This document shows positions 49,631-58,987 of a stretch of DNA of 64,000 bases, one piece after another (the first letter of the stretch is position 1; every line of letters begins with the position of its first letter). The position numbers and the translations under genes are program-made. The stretch is from Micromonospora sp. NBC_01813. GTDB lineage: Bacteria; Actinomycetota; Actinomycetes; Mycobacteriales; Micromonosporaceae. The stretch covers positions 1,862,501-1,926,500 of the forward strand of contig NZ_CP109067.1 in the NCBI RefSeq assembly GCF_035917335.1, in the 5' to 3' direction. The notes under the pieces are model-generated. The model did no database searches. It had not been told where the DNA came from and saw only the letters and a program-made list of their open reading frames with translations.

Positions 49631-50438
49631 TCCGGACTCCTTCTGGTACTAGATAGGTGAGCAGGGTGAACGCCCCGGCCACGAGCACGAGCACGGGGCC
49701 TGGCGGCTGGTCGAGGGCCAGCGCAAGAACGAAGCCGACGGTGTTGCCGACTACCCCGAAGGCCACAGACAAGACAACCATCGAAGTCAGCGACCGGCCG
49801 AGGTTGCGTGCGGCAAGCGCGGGCAGAATGGTCAACGCATCCACCAGCAGTGCGCCGGTGAGCCGGATCGACGCGCCGATCGCCACTGCGATGACCGCGA
49901 GTAGCGCCAGCAGCAACGGCCCGGCCGGCACTCCAGAGCAGAGCGCGAGTTCTCTGTCGAACAGCAGCAACGCGAGCTGCCTGCGGAAACACCAAAACAG
50001 CGCGTGTACGCAGCAAACGAGCGCCCCCAGAATGATCAGGTCGATCTGGCGCACGGCCAGGATGGAACCCCAGAGCAGCTCGAAGGCACCGTTCGCGTTG
50101 ACCCCGGAGACGGACAGCACAAGCAACGCCGCCGCGATCGCGAACGTCATTAGCAGTCCCATGGCACCGGACAGACCGCTCGGTCGGCGGGCCAGCGGAG
50201 CGACTCCGGCACCGGCGAGAGCGCACGCCGCCAGCCCGCACAGCGTCGGGTCAAAGCCGGTGAGCATGCCGACAGCGATACCGAGCAGCGCCACGTGCAT
50301 GACCGCGAAACGGACGGCGATGATGTCAAGACCGATGACGAACACGCCGACGATCGGCAGACCAACCGCGGCGATCGCCAGCCCTATCGCGGAGCGCTGC
50401 ACCGCAGGCAACATGAGCAGGTCGTATATCTGATGCAA
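49554..50438 (-). CDS. ZnuB-like metal ABC transporter permease
   Basis: A 294-residue membrane protein of the ABC-3 family with about eight or nine membrane spans (for example VGLPIVGVFVIGLDIIAVRFAVMHVALLG and IGASIRLTGALLVDALTILPALAARNL). The start is TTG 50438; an internal ATG at 50414 is an alternative. The ATPase stop is 2 bases upstream. It forms the channel for the metal, with the ATPase and lipoprotein. Confidence 0.88.
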   Translation of the reverse strand: MHQIYDLLMLPAVQRSAIGLAIAAVGLPIVGVFVIGLDIIAVRFAVMHVALLGIAVGMLTGFDPTLCGLAACALAGAGVAPLARRPSGLSGAMGLLMTFAIAAALLVLSVSGVNANGAFELLWGSILAVRQIDLIILGALVCCVHALFWCFRRQLALLLFDRELALCSGVPAGPLLLALLAVIAVAIGASIRLTGALLVDALTILPALAARNLGRSLTSMVVLSVAFGVVGNTVGFVLALALDQPPGPVLVLVAGAFTLLTYLVPEGVRNAIVPSRGGAERTAAGRLNDRLWQH

Positions 50439-50440
50439 GA

Positions 50441-51058
50441 TCAGATCACCCGCAGCTTCCCGGCGGCCATCTCGGCGACCCGGTCACACGCCCCGGTCAT
50501 CGCCCTGTCGTGCGAGACAACGATCAGGGTGGCCGGCAACGCGGCGAGCAGCGCCGCGACCTGCTCCTGCCCGGCGAAGTCCAGGGCCGCGGTGGGCTCG
50601 TCAGCCATCACGACCCGCGCACCAGCCCCGACCGCACCGAGGGTACGAGCCAGAAATACCCGCTGTAGCTGGCCGCCGGAGAGGGTGCCGATCGTCCGGC
50701 GCCTCAGCCCACCCACACCGAGGTGATGCGCCGCTTCGGCTGCCGCGACCGGGTCACCGCCGCTGTCCAACAGCTCTGACACCAGCAGCGGGAACCGGCC
50801 CGGAGTCAGCCGCTGCGGCATCCAGGCGATGTCCCGGCGGCGGGCGGCCCAGTTTCGTGTGTTGCCGTCGACCGCGACAGTCCCAGCAGCGATCGGATGT
50901 AAGCCGAGTACCGAGCGCAACAGCGTGGTCTTTCCAGAGCCGTTGGCACCGGTCAACGCAACGTGCTCGCCTGCGGCGACGGCGAGGTCAACGGAATCCA
51001 CCACCACACGACGGCCATAGCGGCACGTCAAGCCGGAGATGGCGACCGTGGCGTTCAT
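50441..51058 (-). CDS. ZnuC-like metal ABC transporter ATPase
   Basis: A 205-residue ABC ATPase starting MNATVAISGLTCRYG. Walker A TGANGSGKT is near residue 35, the signature LSGGQLQRVFLAR near 125 and Walker B RVVMADEPTAALDF near 148. It is short, as is typical of ZnuC homologues. Upstream starts exist, but their ribosome sites are weak. It is transcribed first in the metal-transport trio; 148 bases separate it from the FMO gene, and I do not see a Zur-type box there. Confidence 0.88.
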   Translation of the reverse strand: MNATVAISGLTCRYGRRVVVDSVDLAVAAGEHVALTGANGSGKTTLLRSVLGLHPIAAGTVAVDGNTRNWAARRRDIAWMPQRLTPGRFPLLVSELLDSGGDPVAAAEAAHHLGVGGLRRRTIGTLSGGQLQRVFLARTLGAVGAGARVVMADEPTAALDFAGQEQVAALLAALPATLIVVSHDRAMTGACDRVAEMAAGKLRVI

Positions 51059-51206
51059 CTGGAATCCATCGATGGTGTCCGCTCTCCGCTTCATCGTTCT
51101 CTGCTGCCAGCCAGTGACTCGTCCTAATAGTCGTGTCGTCACCGGCTGCGGTTCCCGACTCCCTCGCCTCGCCTGCTCGGGTCACGGGCAGGGCGACTCG
51201 GGTCCC

Positions 51207-52478
51207 TCACCGTCGCGTCTCAAGACGATCGATCAACCGGGTTGTCGCCTTCATCTGATCCATCCACTCGCGACGGACAACCTCCATCCGAGTCTCGGGC
51301 ACCTGCCGGTGGAAAGCGTCGGCAGGAAGGCCGTCCCGCTCGGTGAGGCGCAGGAGGCGCGCAACGAGTCGGGCCTGCTGGCCGTGCACCGGCAGTTGTG
51401 GCCCGCGCGGGTCGGCGAGACCGATGAAGTAGAGCCGCTGAATTCCGACGGGAACGGTCGTGCCTGCAACGCGGAGCGGGACGTCATCAGCCCACCGGAA
51501 CAGCGCCGGATCGAGGAACGGCAGGGTGATCCGGTAACCAGTCGCCCACAGAATCGTGTCGAAGTCCTGAACGGTTCCGTCGGTGAAGCGGACCGTCCGT
51601 CCCTCAATCCGGTCGAGGGCGGGCACAACCTCGATGCGGCCATGCTGGATCCAGTACAGCAGCAACGTGTTCAGAACTGGCGGCTGATCATTGAGGTTGC
51701 GGGTCAGTGGGAGCGGTAGGCCGGGATACGCCTCGGGCGGACCGGCCACGATGTACACGAGGAGCCGCATCACGCGCTCCTGGATCCGTGGCGGGAGCCT
51801 CGCGAGCCAGGCGATCTCCGAGCGGGACCGTCCGAAGAACGCCTTGGGCTGAAACACCCGGCCATGACGTATCGACATCGACACGTCCAGCCGGGCGTTC
51901 ACCATGTCCACGGCGAGGTCACAGCCGGAGTTGCCGGCGCCGACTACCAGTACCCGCTGACCGGCGATGTCCGCGGGACCCCGGTACTGAGAGGAGTGCA
52001 GCGATCGGCCTGCGAAGTCGGCTGCGTCCTTCGGCAGGCGCGGATCCCAGAAGTGGCCGTTCGCTACCAGTACGCCGTCGAACCGGCGGCGTATGCCGTC
52101 TGAGGTGGAAACCCACCACCCGCCCCTGCCCTGCGGGCCCTCCGGCGTCACGCTGGTCACCTGCGAGCCGAATCTGATATGCCGGCGCAGGTCAAAATGA
52201 TTAGCAAAAGACGCGATGTAGTTGCGCATCTGGTCACGGCTCGGATATATCGGCAGATCCGACGGCATCGGAAATCCCAGAAAACCCGAAACGTTGCGAG
52301 AGGAGATGAGGTGCAGTGAGTCGTAAGCGTGGTGCCACTGCCCACCCACGTCGTCGCTGCGTTCGAAGCACTCCACCGCGAACCCCTGCGCGGTCAGCAC
52401 CTGCAGGGCGGCCAGCCCAGCGGCACCTGCCCCGATCACACAGTATCGGGGAACGCCGGCGGATGCTGGTTTGGTCAT
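51207..52478 (-). CDS. Flavin-containing monooxygenase (FMO-like)
   Basis: A 423-residue NADPH-dependent flavin monooxygenase. Two Rossmann motifs, VIGAGAAGLAALQV near 13 and VLVVGAGNSGCDLAV near 174, bracket the FMO fingerprint FAGRSLHSSQYRG near 153, and ILWATGYRITLPF near 313 is the ATG-type segment. Relatives do N-hydroxylation, S-oxidation or Baeyer-Villiger oxidation. Its start overlaps the methyltransferase stop (ATGA). It may oxidise a sulfur or nitrogen in the NRPS product. Confidence 0.88.
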   Translation of the reverse strand: MTKPASAGVPRYCVIGAGAAGLAALQVLTAQGFAVECFERSDDVGGQWHHAYDSLHLISSRNVSGFLGFPMPSDLPIYPSRDQMRNYIASFANHFDLRRHIRFGSQVTSVTPEGPQGRGGWWVSTSDGIRRRFDGVLVANGHFWDPRLPKDAADFAGRSLHSSQYRGPADIAGQRVLVVGAGNSGCDLAVDMVNARLDVSMSIRHGRVFQPKAFFGRSRSEIAWLARLPPRIQERVMRLLVYIVAGPPEAYPGLPLPLTRNLNDQPPVLNTLLLYWIQHGRIEVVPALDRIEGRTVRFTDGTVQDFDTILWATGYRITLPFLDPALFRWADDVPLRVAGTTVPVGIQRLYFIGLADPRGPQLPVHGQQARLVARLLRLTERDGLPADAFHRQVPETRMEVVRREWMDQMKATTRLIDRLETRR

Positions 52479-53482
52479 GGAAGCATCACGCCTTCGATCA
52501 CGTGAATCGGCGCGGGTGTGTCGAGGACGGCGGTCACTCGTAGACCGGCCCTTTCGAACAGCCGCTCATACTCCGGCCGGGTCCGCTCCCGGCCACCGAT
52601 GAGGATCATCATGATGTCGAGCAGCTTCCCGTACGATGGCGCGTTGCCAGGGGTGATCACATCCTGTAGCACGAGTACTTTCGCATCGGGTTTCATCACA
52701 CGCCGGACCTGACTCAGAATCGCGACGGCGCGGTCATCGTCCCAGTCGTGCAGGATGTTCTTCAGCAGATATGCATCAGCTCCAGCAGGCACGGACTCGA
52801 ACATGTCGCCCGAGACGATCTCCGTGCGGGCAGCGATTTCGCCTGACAGGAACTTCTCTGCCCGTGGTGTCACGTGCGGGAGCTCGAAGAGAATTCCGCG
52901 CATGGTTGGATGCCGGTTCAGTACCGTGGACAGCAGCAGACCGTGCCCACCGCCGATGTCCGCGACAGTCTCTATCCCGGTGAAGGGGTAGGCGGTCACT
53001 ACGCCGGCCGCCTCGATCGCCGAGAGCTCGCTCATCATCTCACCGAACATCTTCGCCCGGTCCGGGTGCGCGGCGAAGTACTCGAAGAACGTCTGCCCGT
53101 GTGCGTGGGCCCAGATGTTGTCTCCGGTCCGCAGCCCGTGCAGGAAGCTCCCCCACGCCTGATGGTGCCAGGACTCGCCCATGATGACGGCGAACGCCCG
53201 CAGCGACTCCGGGCCGGAGCCGAGAAGACGTCCTTGGTCAGTCAGTTCGAACCGGCCCGCGTCGTCCGCAGCGAAGATTCCCTCGCTTGCGAGGGTCCGC
53301 AGCACTCGGTACAGCGCCGGTGCGTGCGCGCCAACCTCCTCTGCGATCTCCTCGGCCGTGCGTGGACCGTTCCGAAGGCTGTCCGCGACGCCCAGTGACG
53401 CTGCAGCGTAGATCGAGTAGGTCAGATAGACGCCACGGCTGATCGTGGTCAGCAACTGCACCTCTGCTGGCGTTTCAGACAT
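52475..53482 (-). CDS. O-methyltransferase (plant-type family 2 fold)
   Basis: A 335-residue SAM-dependent methyltransferase of the acetylserotonin/caffeate type. Residues 10-95 are the dimerisation winged helix (VYLTYSIYAAASLGVADSL), the SAM pocket is VADIGGGHGLLLSTVL near 175, and KNILHDWDDDRA near 243 carries the catalytic His region. I chose ATG 53482 with GGAG 6 bases upstream; it lies 8 bases inside the NRPS end. It would methylate a hydroxyl on the NRPS product or a precursor. Confidence 0.9.
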   Translation of the reverse strand: MSETPAEVQLLTTISRGVYLTYSIYAAASLGVADSLRNGPRTAEEIAEEVGAHAPALYRVLRTLASEGIFAADDAGRFELTDQGRLLGSGPESLRAFAVIMGESWHHQAWGSFLHGLRTGDNIWAHAHGQTFFEYFAAHPDRAKMFGEMMSELSAIEAAGVVTAYPFTGIETVADIGGGHGLLLSTVLNRHPTMRGILFELPHVTPRAEKFLSGEIAARTEIVSGDMFESVPAGADAYLLKNILHDWDDDRAVAILSQVRRVMKPDAKVLVLQDVITPGNAPSYGKLLDIMMILIGGRERTRPEYERLFERAGLRVTAVLDTPAPIHVIEGVMLP

Positions 53483-56400
53483 CGGACTCTCCTTCAACGA
53501 AGTGGGTTTTCTGCTTTGCGGCCACGGCGGACCACCAGTCGTTGATCGCGTCGATCAGCAGGTGGGCGTGGTCCGGGTGGACGATCTGGAAATGGTCGTA
53601 GGGCATCCGGTGGACCCGCAGATCCGGGCAGCGCTGTGCCCAAGCCTCTACCGGGTCATGCCGCCGGGGTACGGCGTCGGCGATGAGCAGCAGGGTCGGG
53701 GCCGATGTCGGTCGTGGGTCGTATCCAGCCAGCGCGCTGAGGTTCGCCGCGTGCACCGAGGACAGGCGTCGGTATGCCTCTCGACTGGTTCCGGACGGCA
53801 CCAGTCCGGCCCCGACTGCGATCCGGTGAGCATCTGCTTCAGCCGTGTGCTCATCGGTGTCGCGCAGCTGCACGATGCCCTGAGGCGGGTGACCACGAGC
53901 GAGATCGGTCAGGAACTCCAGATGCCACTGCCCGGGGTGTGCTGGAAGCCTGCGTTCGGCGGCGTCGGAATCAATCATCACGACCCCGCAGCGGACGCCG
54001 GCCGCCGCTAGTACTCGTGCCACCTCGTGGGCCAGCACTCCGCCCATGGACCAGCCGCCGAGGAGCACCGGTTCTTCCTGCGGTAGTTGCGCGGCGTACG
54101 TCCGGGTCAAGTCTTCGAAGTCGACCGGCCGATCGGGACCGGATCCGGCCAACGCAGGGCTCTGGAACGCGTATACCGGCCCGGGCCATGCCGCCGCCAA
54201 CGCCGTGTAGGCGGCCACGGAGCCACCCACCGGGTGAAACAGGACAAGCGCTGTCCCCGTGCCGTCGGAGAGCCGCAGCGGCCCGTCCGTCCGCGTCGCG
54301 GACCGCTCGTCGTTGACCGCTTCGGCCAATGCCCGCGCGGTGGGACTTTGAAAGACTTGCCCGAACGGGATGTCCACGGCGAACCGTTGCCGGATCCGCT
54401 GGGTGAGACGCAGCACGAGCAGGGAGTTCGCGCCGAGCGAAAACAAATTGTCGTCAGCACCGACGACATCGGTCTCAAGCAACTGCGCACACAGCGCAGC
54501 TACCTGCTCGACGACCGGGGTCAACGGTCCGCTTGTCTCAGCGCGGACGTCCGCCGAGTCACCGTCCGGTGGGTCGAGACAGGCGAGCGAAGCAGCGATG
54601 TCGACCTTGCCGTTCGTGTTCAACGCGAACTGCTCGACGATCGCGACCCGGCTCGGCACGAGGTAGTGCGGAAGCAAAGCGCGGAGATGAAGGATCAGCG
54701 CGTCGGCCGTGGGCTCGGGGTCGGCAGGGACCACCAGCGCTACCAGTCGCTGGCCGCTGGTGGCGGACGCCACCGTACCCACCGCACATCCGCGGACCCC
54801 GGGGTGCCGGCTCAGCGCCGCCTCGACTTCCGCAGGCTCGACCCGGAAGCCGTCGACCTTGACCTGGCGGTCGCGTCGACCCAGGAACTCGATGGTGCCG
54901 TCGGGCCGGTATCGGCCGAGATCTCCGGTACGGTACTGCCGCTCACCGGTTCGCGGATGCGCGACAAACACCTCGGCGGTACGAACTGGATCACGCCAGT
55001 ACCCGCGCGCCACGCCAGCGCCGCCGATCCAGATCTCGCCGGTTGTCCATGGTGGGCAGATCTCACGCCGTTGGTTCAGGACGCGCATCGTCTGTCCGCG
55101 TAGGGGTCTGCCGTAGGGCACGGAGCGCCAGGTCGGATCGACGTCGTCGGCCTCGTACCAGTTCGACCAGATCGACGCTTCGGTCGCACCACCCATCGCG
55201 ATCACCTGGGCAGCAGGCCACCGCCCACGCAGTCGGTCCGGCAACTCGGTCGGCACCCAGTCACCGCTCAGCAGGAACGCCCGCACCGGTGGGACCCGGC
55301 TGCTGCCGCACGCTTCGGTGAACAATTCGGCCAGCGCCGGTACGGAGTTCCACACCGTCACCCCGGACTCGTATGTCATGGTGACCCAGCCCGCCGGGTC
55401 AGGATGGGTGGTAGCTGCAGGGAGCACGAGCGCGGCACCGGCGGACAGCGTGGCGAAGACGTCCCAGACCGACAGGTCGAAGCTCAGCGAGGAGACCCCG
55501 AAGACCCGGTCCTCCGGCCCGAGGCCGATCCGGCCAGCGACCTCGCGGATCGTGTTCCACGCGGCGCCGTGCTCGATCATCACTCCCTTGGGTGTACCGG
55601 TAGATCCGGACGTGTGTATGACGTAGGCCAGGTCGGTCACGCTGCCGACCGGCGCCGGTACGGGCACGGACCCACCCTCATCTGGAACCACGCCGTCCAG
55701 CCTCAGTACTGGGAGCTCCCGATGACCGTCCGGTAGCGACCGAGTGGTCGCGAGCACGGCTGGTGACCCGCAGGTGTCGATGAGCGCGGTACGGCGGTCC
55801 TCCGGCAGTGACGCGTCCACGGGGCAGTACGCTCCGCCCGCGCGCAGCACGCCGAGGACCGCTACCACCTGTTCCCAGCCCTTGGCAGCGACAACCGGGA
55901 CGACGGTCCCCGGCCCGGCACCGACCCACCGCAGCCAGGCGGCGACTGACCGGGACCGGCGTTCAAGTTCGGCGTAGTCGAGGACCAGGTCCGGCGTTAT
56001 CACCGCTGGTGAACGCGGGCGAACAGCCGCCTGGGCCAGGAAGACTGCCTCCAGCCGGACCGGCACGGCCGGCTGGGTGTCGTTGTCGACGCTGATCCGC
56101 TCCCGGTGATCAGGTGGGATGGCGCTCGGCGTGGCAGAGCTTGCGACCGGCCCCGTCAGCTCGTCGAGCATCCGACGATAGGCGTCGAACATCAGGTCGA
56201 CGAGTCCGTCCGGGTACGCGTCGTCCACGCTGTCCCAGACGCAAATGATGCCGCCGTCAGGGTTGTCGACTAGCTGATTGTCGATCAGGACCTGCGGGGT
56301 GTGGACCTCGGTGGTAGTGCTGCGGCAGGCTGGGCGCCCAATGCTACGCGTGGTTCGGCTGGTGGCCAGCATGCTGTTGAACACGTAGGGCAGTGCGGCC

Positions 56401-57464
56401 CGGGTGCTCCAGCCCTCGCGGGCGGCCAGGTCCCGGGCGATCTGAACTCCGCTCACCTGTGCGTTGGCCATGTCGGACCAGAGTTGGCGCTGCAGCCGGG
56501 CGGCCCGGGCCCAGAAGTCCTCTTCGTGGTCGGACTCCACTACGAGCGGCAAGGTGGCACCGAACTGACCGATGGTGGTCTCCAGGCCCAGAAGTCCGTT
56601 GGCCCAGTTCTGGTGCAGGACCGCCACGCTGAAGCGCGGTAGGGCGGCCCAGGCGCTCAGCGTCTCGGCGAACACATGCAGCATCGCCGTCGCGGGCAGC
56701 AGTCGGTGTGCCCGCGCCGCCGCAGTCAGTGTTCGCCAGTGGGCAGCAGACAGCAGCACTTCCCTGCGACGCATCCGGACCCCGGTCAGGTCACCAGTCG
56801 GACGGGCCAGTGGAAGCTGCGGCGGACCGGGCAGGGTGCCGAGCCGGTCGTGCCAGTAACGCACCTGCCGGTCGTAGTCGGGACCGGTCCTGCGGCCGAG
56901 CACAATGCCGAGAAGCTCCCGGAAGGTGCCGGCCGGCGGCAGGACTGTCGACGGGTCCCGGCACAGGGCCTGCCATTCCCGTTGTAGGAGGCGTGTCGAA
57001 CGGGCGTCGAGCAGGAGCAGACTCATCGCGATCTGGACCGTCATCCGGTGCCGGCGGATCAGGAAGGCGCTGATCCGAAACAGCGGCCAGCCGGTGGGTT
57101 CGACCCCGTCGGCGGTCAGCCGGACCCTACTCTCCGCCAGGAGAACTCGCCGCTCGTCGGGGGCGTGCCTGGTCAGGTCCATCACATCGACCGGCGGTGG
57201 CACGACTTCCTCGGCGGTGAGGATGCGGTGGGTGCCGTCGGGAAGGATCTCGGTACGCAGGTGCTCATGCCGCCGGATCAGGGTGGCCAACGCGCCGATC
57301 GCCCGGTCCGGGTCAGCGGCGACGAGGTCGAACTCGAGGTACATGCTCGGTCGGATGCCGCCGAGTTCGATCATGTCGCTGGCGCCGACCAGGTAGGCGG
57401 ACTGGAGGTCGGTGAGCGGAAACGTCGTGGAGGTAGGGGCCGCAGTTGGGCTCAGGTCAACCAT
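53475..57464 (-). CDS. NRPS: Cy-A-T-TE
   Basis: A 1329-residue nonribosomal peptide synthetase. Residues 15-440 are a heterocyclization-type domain (FPLTDLQSAYLVG), but the expected DxxxxD appears as SLLLLDARS with Ser148 and Asp153. The A domain (about 470-985) has HTSGSTGTPKGVMIEHGA and GGATEASIWS; my pocket reading DLWNLSMIWK resembles cysteine codes. The carrier is LGANSLLVL near 1050, and the thioesterase has GGWSMGG near 1165. Its start overlaps the GMC gene end by 13 bases. It probably releases the product. Confidence 0.9.
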   Translation of the reverse strand: MVDLSPTAAPTSTTFPLTDLQSAYLVGASDMIELGGIRPSMYLEFDLVAADPDRAIGALATLIRRHEHLRTEILPDGTHRILTAEEVVPPPVDVMDLTRHAPDERRVLLAESRVRLTADGVEPTGWPLFRISAFLIRRHRMTVQIAMSLLLLDARSTRLLQREWQALCRDPSTVLPPAGTFRELLGIVLGRRTGPDYDRQVRYWHDRLGTLPGPPQLPLARPTGDLTGVRMRRREVLLSAAHWRTLTAAARAHRLLPATAMLHVFAETLSAWAALPRFSVAVLHQNWANGLLGLETTIGQFGATLPLVVESDHEEDFWARAARLQRQLWSDMANAQVSGVQIARDLAAREGWSTRAALPYVFNSMLATSRTTRSIGRPACRSTTTEVHTPQVLIDNQLVDNPDGGIICVWDSVDDAYPDGLVDLMFDAYRRMLDELTGPVASSATPSAIPPDHRERISVDNDTQPAVPVRLEAVFLAQAAVRPRSPAVITPDLVLDYAELERRSRSVAAWLRWVGAGPGTVVPVVAAKGWEQVVAVLGVLRAGGAYCPVDASLPEDRRTALIDTCGSPAVLATTRSLPDGHRELPVLRLDGVVPDEGGSVPVPAPVGSVTDLAYVIHTSGSTGTPKGVMIEHGAAWNTIREVAGRIGLGPEDRVFGVSSLSFDLSVWDVFATLSAGAALVLPAATTHPDPAGWVTMTYESGVTVWNSVPALAELFTEACGSSRVPPVRAFLLSGDWVPTELPDRLRGRWPAAQVIAMGGATEASIWSNWYEADDVDPTWRSVPYGRPLRGQTMRVLNQRREICPPWTTGEIWIGGAGVARGYWRDPVRTAEVFVAHPRTGERQYRTGDLGRYRPDGTIEFLGRRDRQVKVDGFRVEPAEVEAALSRHPGVRGCAVGTVASATSGQRLVALVVPADPEPTADALILHLRALLPHYLVPSRVAIVEQFALNTNGKVDIAASLACLDPPDGDSADVRAETSGPLTPVVEQVAALCAQLLETDVVGADDNLFSLGANSLLVLRLTQRIRQRFAVDIPFGQVFQSPTARALAEAVNDERSATRTDGPLRLSDGTGTALVLFHPVGGSVAAYTALAAAWPGPVYAFQSPALAGSGPDRPVDFEDLTRTYAAQLPQEEPVLLGGWSMGGVLAHEVARVLAAAGVRCGVVMIDSDAAERRLPAHPGQWHLEFLTDLARGHPPQGIVQLRDTDEHTAEADAHRIAVGAGLVPSGTSREAYRRLSSVHAANLSALAGYDPRPTSAPTLLLIADAVPRRHDPVEAWAQRCPDLRVHRMPYDHFQIVHPDHAHLLIDAINDWWSAVAAKQKTHFVEGESDV

Positions 57465-58987
57465 GATGCCACCCGCTCTGCGAGCACCATGCAGGTCAGC
57501 GCCGGCGGGGAGCTCGGCACCGCCGGCATGATGGACGCGTCGGCGACGTAGAGTCCCGCCAGCCCGTGCACCTGACCGAACTGGTCGACGACCGCGTACG
57601 GATCCCCCGCCGGCCCCATCCTCGCGGTACCCGCCGGATGCCAGCCGGGCACGACGAATCGACGAAGGGAGCGTTCGAGCAGCTCATCGTCGTCGACCAT
57701 GCGTGAAGTCCACATCAAGTTGCGCTCCAGTCGTCCAGCGAACGGCGGTGTGCCCATGACCGACCAGGCGAGGCGTACCCCGACCGCCATTCGTCGCACA
57801 TCGTGGTCGTCATCGAGGAGGTCGTGGGTGATGATGGGTGCCGTCATGGGGTCCGGCCCGGTGATCTGCACGGTCCCCCGCGCTCTCGCAGACAGGAGCA
57901 TCGTGTTGAGGCACAACCCGGTACGCCCGGCCAACGCCGCGCCGACACCAGGGACTGCCGCCTCTGCCACGTTGCCGACCAGCAGGACCATAAGGTCGGG
58001 GCCGTCTCCTGACGTCGCCAGCCGGACGGCGACCTGGTGCCAGGACTCGGCCGGGTCGCACGTGCCGGGTCGCGCGATCATCCACAACGGAATCAACGGG
58101 TGGTCGCTCAGGTTGGCACCCACACCAGGATGGTCGGCGACCACGGCGATTCCGCAGTCGTGGAGGGCAGTTGCAGGCCCGATGCCCGAACGCAGCAGCA
58201 GCGCCGGCGTGTTGATAGCGCCGGCTGTCAGGACGATCCGGGAGGCCGGCACCGTCACGGTGCGGTCGCCGTCGCGCACCTCGACAGCGGTAGCCCGGCT
58301 CGCGGAGAAGATGATCCGAAGGGCTGTGCTCCCGGTCAGCACTCCCAGGTTGTTCCGGGAGATCGCCGGGACGAGATGGGTGTCGGCGGTCGAGACCCGA
58401 CGACCGGCCGCAGATGTGGTGTGGAGCAGGCCGGCTCCACAATCGTCATCAGCGTAGAGGTCGACGTCGGATGACAGTCCGAGCGCGACGCAGGCGCCGA
58501 GGAAGGCAGCAGCGATCGGACTCAGCTCGGAGCGATCGAGGTGAACCACCGGCACCGGCCCGCCATTGGCGGTCTCAAGCTGGTCGAAGAGCGGTGCCAC
58601 CAGCCGCCAGGCCCATACGGCGTTGCCCGCCGCCGCCCACCTGTCGAAGTCGGCGGGCAGCCCTCGCGCCGCGATCGCCCCGTTGATGGCTGACGAACCG
58701 CCCAGGGCGCGGCCGACCCAATACGGGAAGGAGCGTCCGCCGATCCGGATGTCGAAGTCCCAGTTCGCCCCGGTGAGGATCGGTCTGCCGAGCGGACCGC
58801 CACCGTCTCCTGCGCAGGCGGGTCCGGCTTCGATAAGCAGGACGCGCCGGTCCGACTGCTCGGAGAGCCGCGCTGCCAGTATGGCTCCGCAGGTGCCGGA
58901 GCCCACCACGATGTCGTCGACGCCAGCGGTCCAGTCGAACCGTGGGCCGGGCAGTGGCTGGACGGACGGGGCGAGTGCTGTCCTCAC
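57452..58987 (-). CDS. GMC-family oxidoreductase
   Basis: A 511-residue flavin alcohol oxidase or dehydrogenase. The FAD motif DDIVVGSGTCGAILAARLSE is at residues 24-43, GRALGGSSAINGA near 93 and the catalytic HPAGTARMG near 455, with the second active-site residue near the C-terminus as PPALTCMV. It starts with GTG 58987 in a GTGA overlap with the NRPS at 58984, GGAGG upstream. An oxidation of a thiazoline/thiazolidine or an alcohol intermediate on the assembly line is plausible. Confidence 0.9.
   Translation of the reverse strand: MRTALAPSVQPLPGPRFDWTAGVDDIVVGSGTCGAILAARLSEQSDRRVLLIEAGPACAGDGGGPLGRPILTGANWDFDIRIGGRSFPYWVGRALGGSSAINGAIAARGLPADFDRWAAAGNAVWAWRLVAPLFDQLETANGGPVPVVHLDRSELSPIAAAFLGACVALGLSSDVDLYADDDCGAGLLHTTSAAGRRVSTADTHLVPAISRNNLGVLTGSTALRIIFSASRATAVEVRDGDRTVTVPASRIVLTAGAINTPALLLRSGIGPATALHDCGIAVVADHPGVGANLSDHPLIPLWMIARPGTCDPAESWHQVAVRLATSGDGPDLMVLLVGNVAEAAVPGVGAALAGRTGLCLNTMLLSARARGTVQITGPDPMTAPIITHDLLDDDHDVRRMAVGVRLAWSVMGTPPFAGRLERNLMWTSRMVDDDELLERSLRRFVVPGWHPAGTARMGPAGDPYAVVDQFGQVHGLAGLYVADASIMPAVPSSPPALTCMVLAERVASWLT

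Noticed and set aside
51059-51206. Zur-type zinc box upstream of the metal transporter
   Set aside because: No inverted TGAAAATGATTTTCA-like sequence is visible; the regulator is undetermined.
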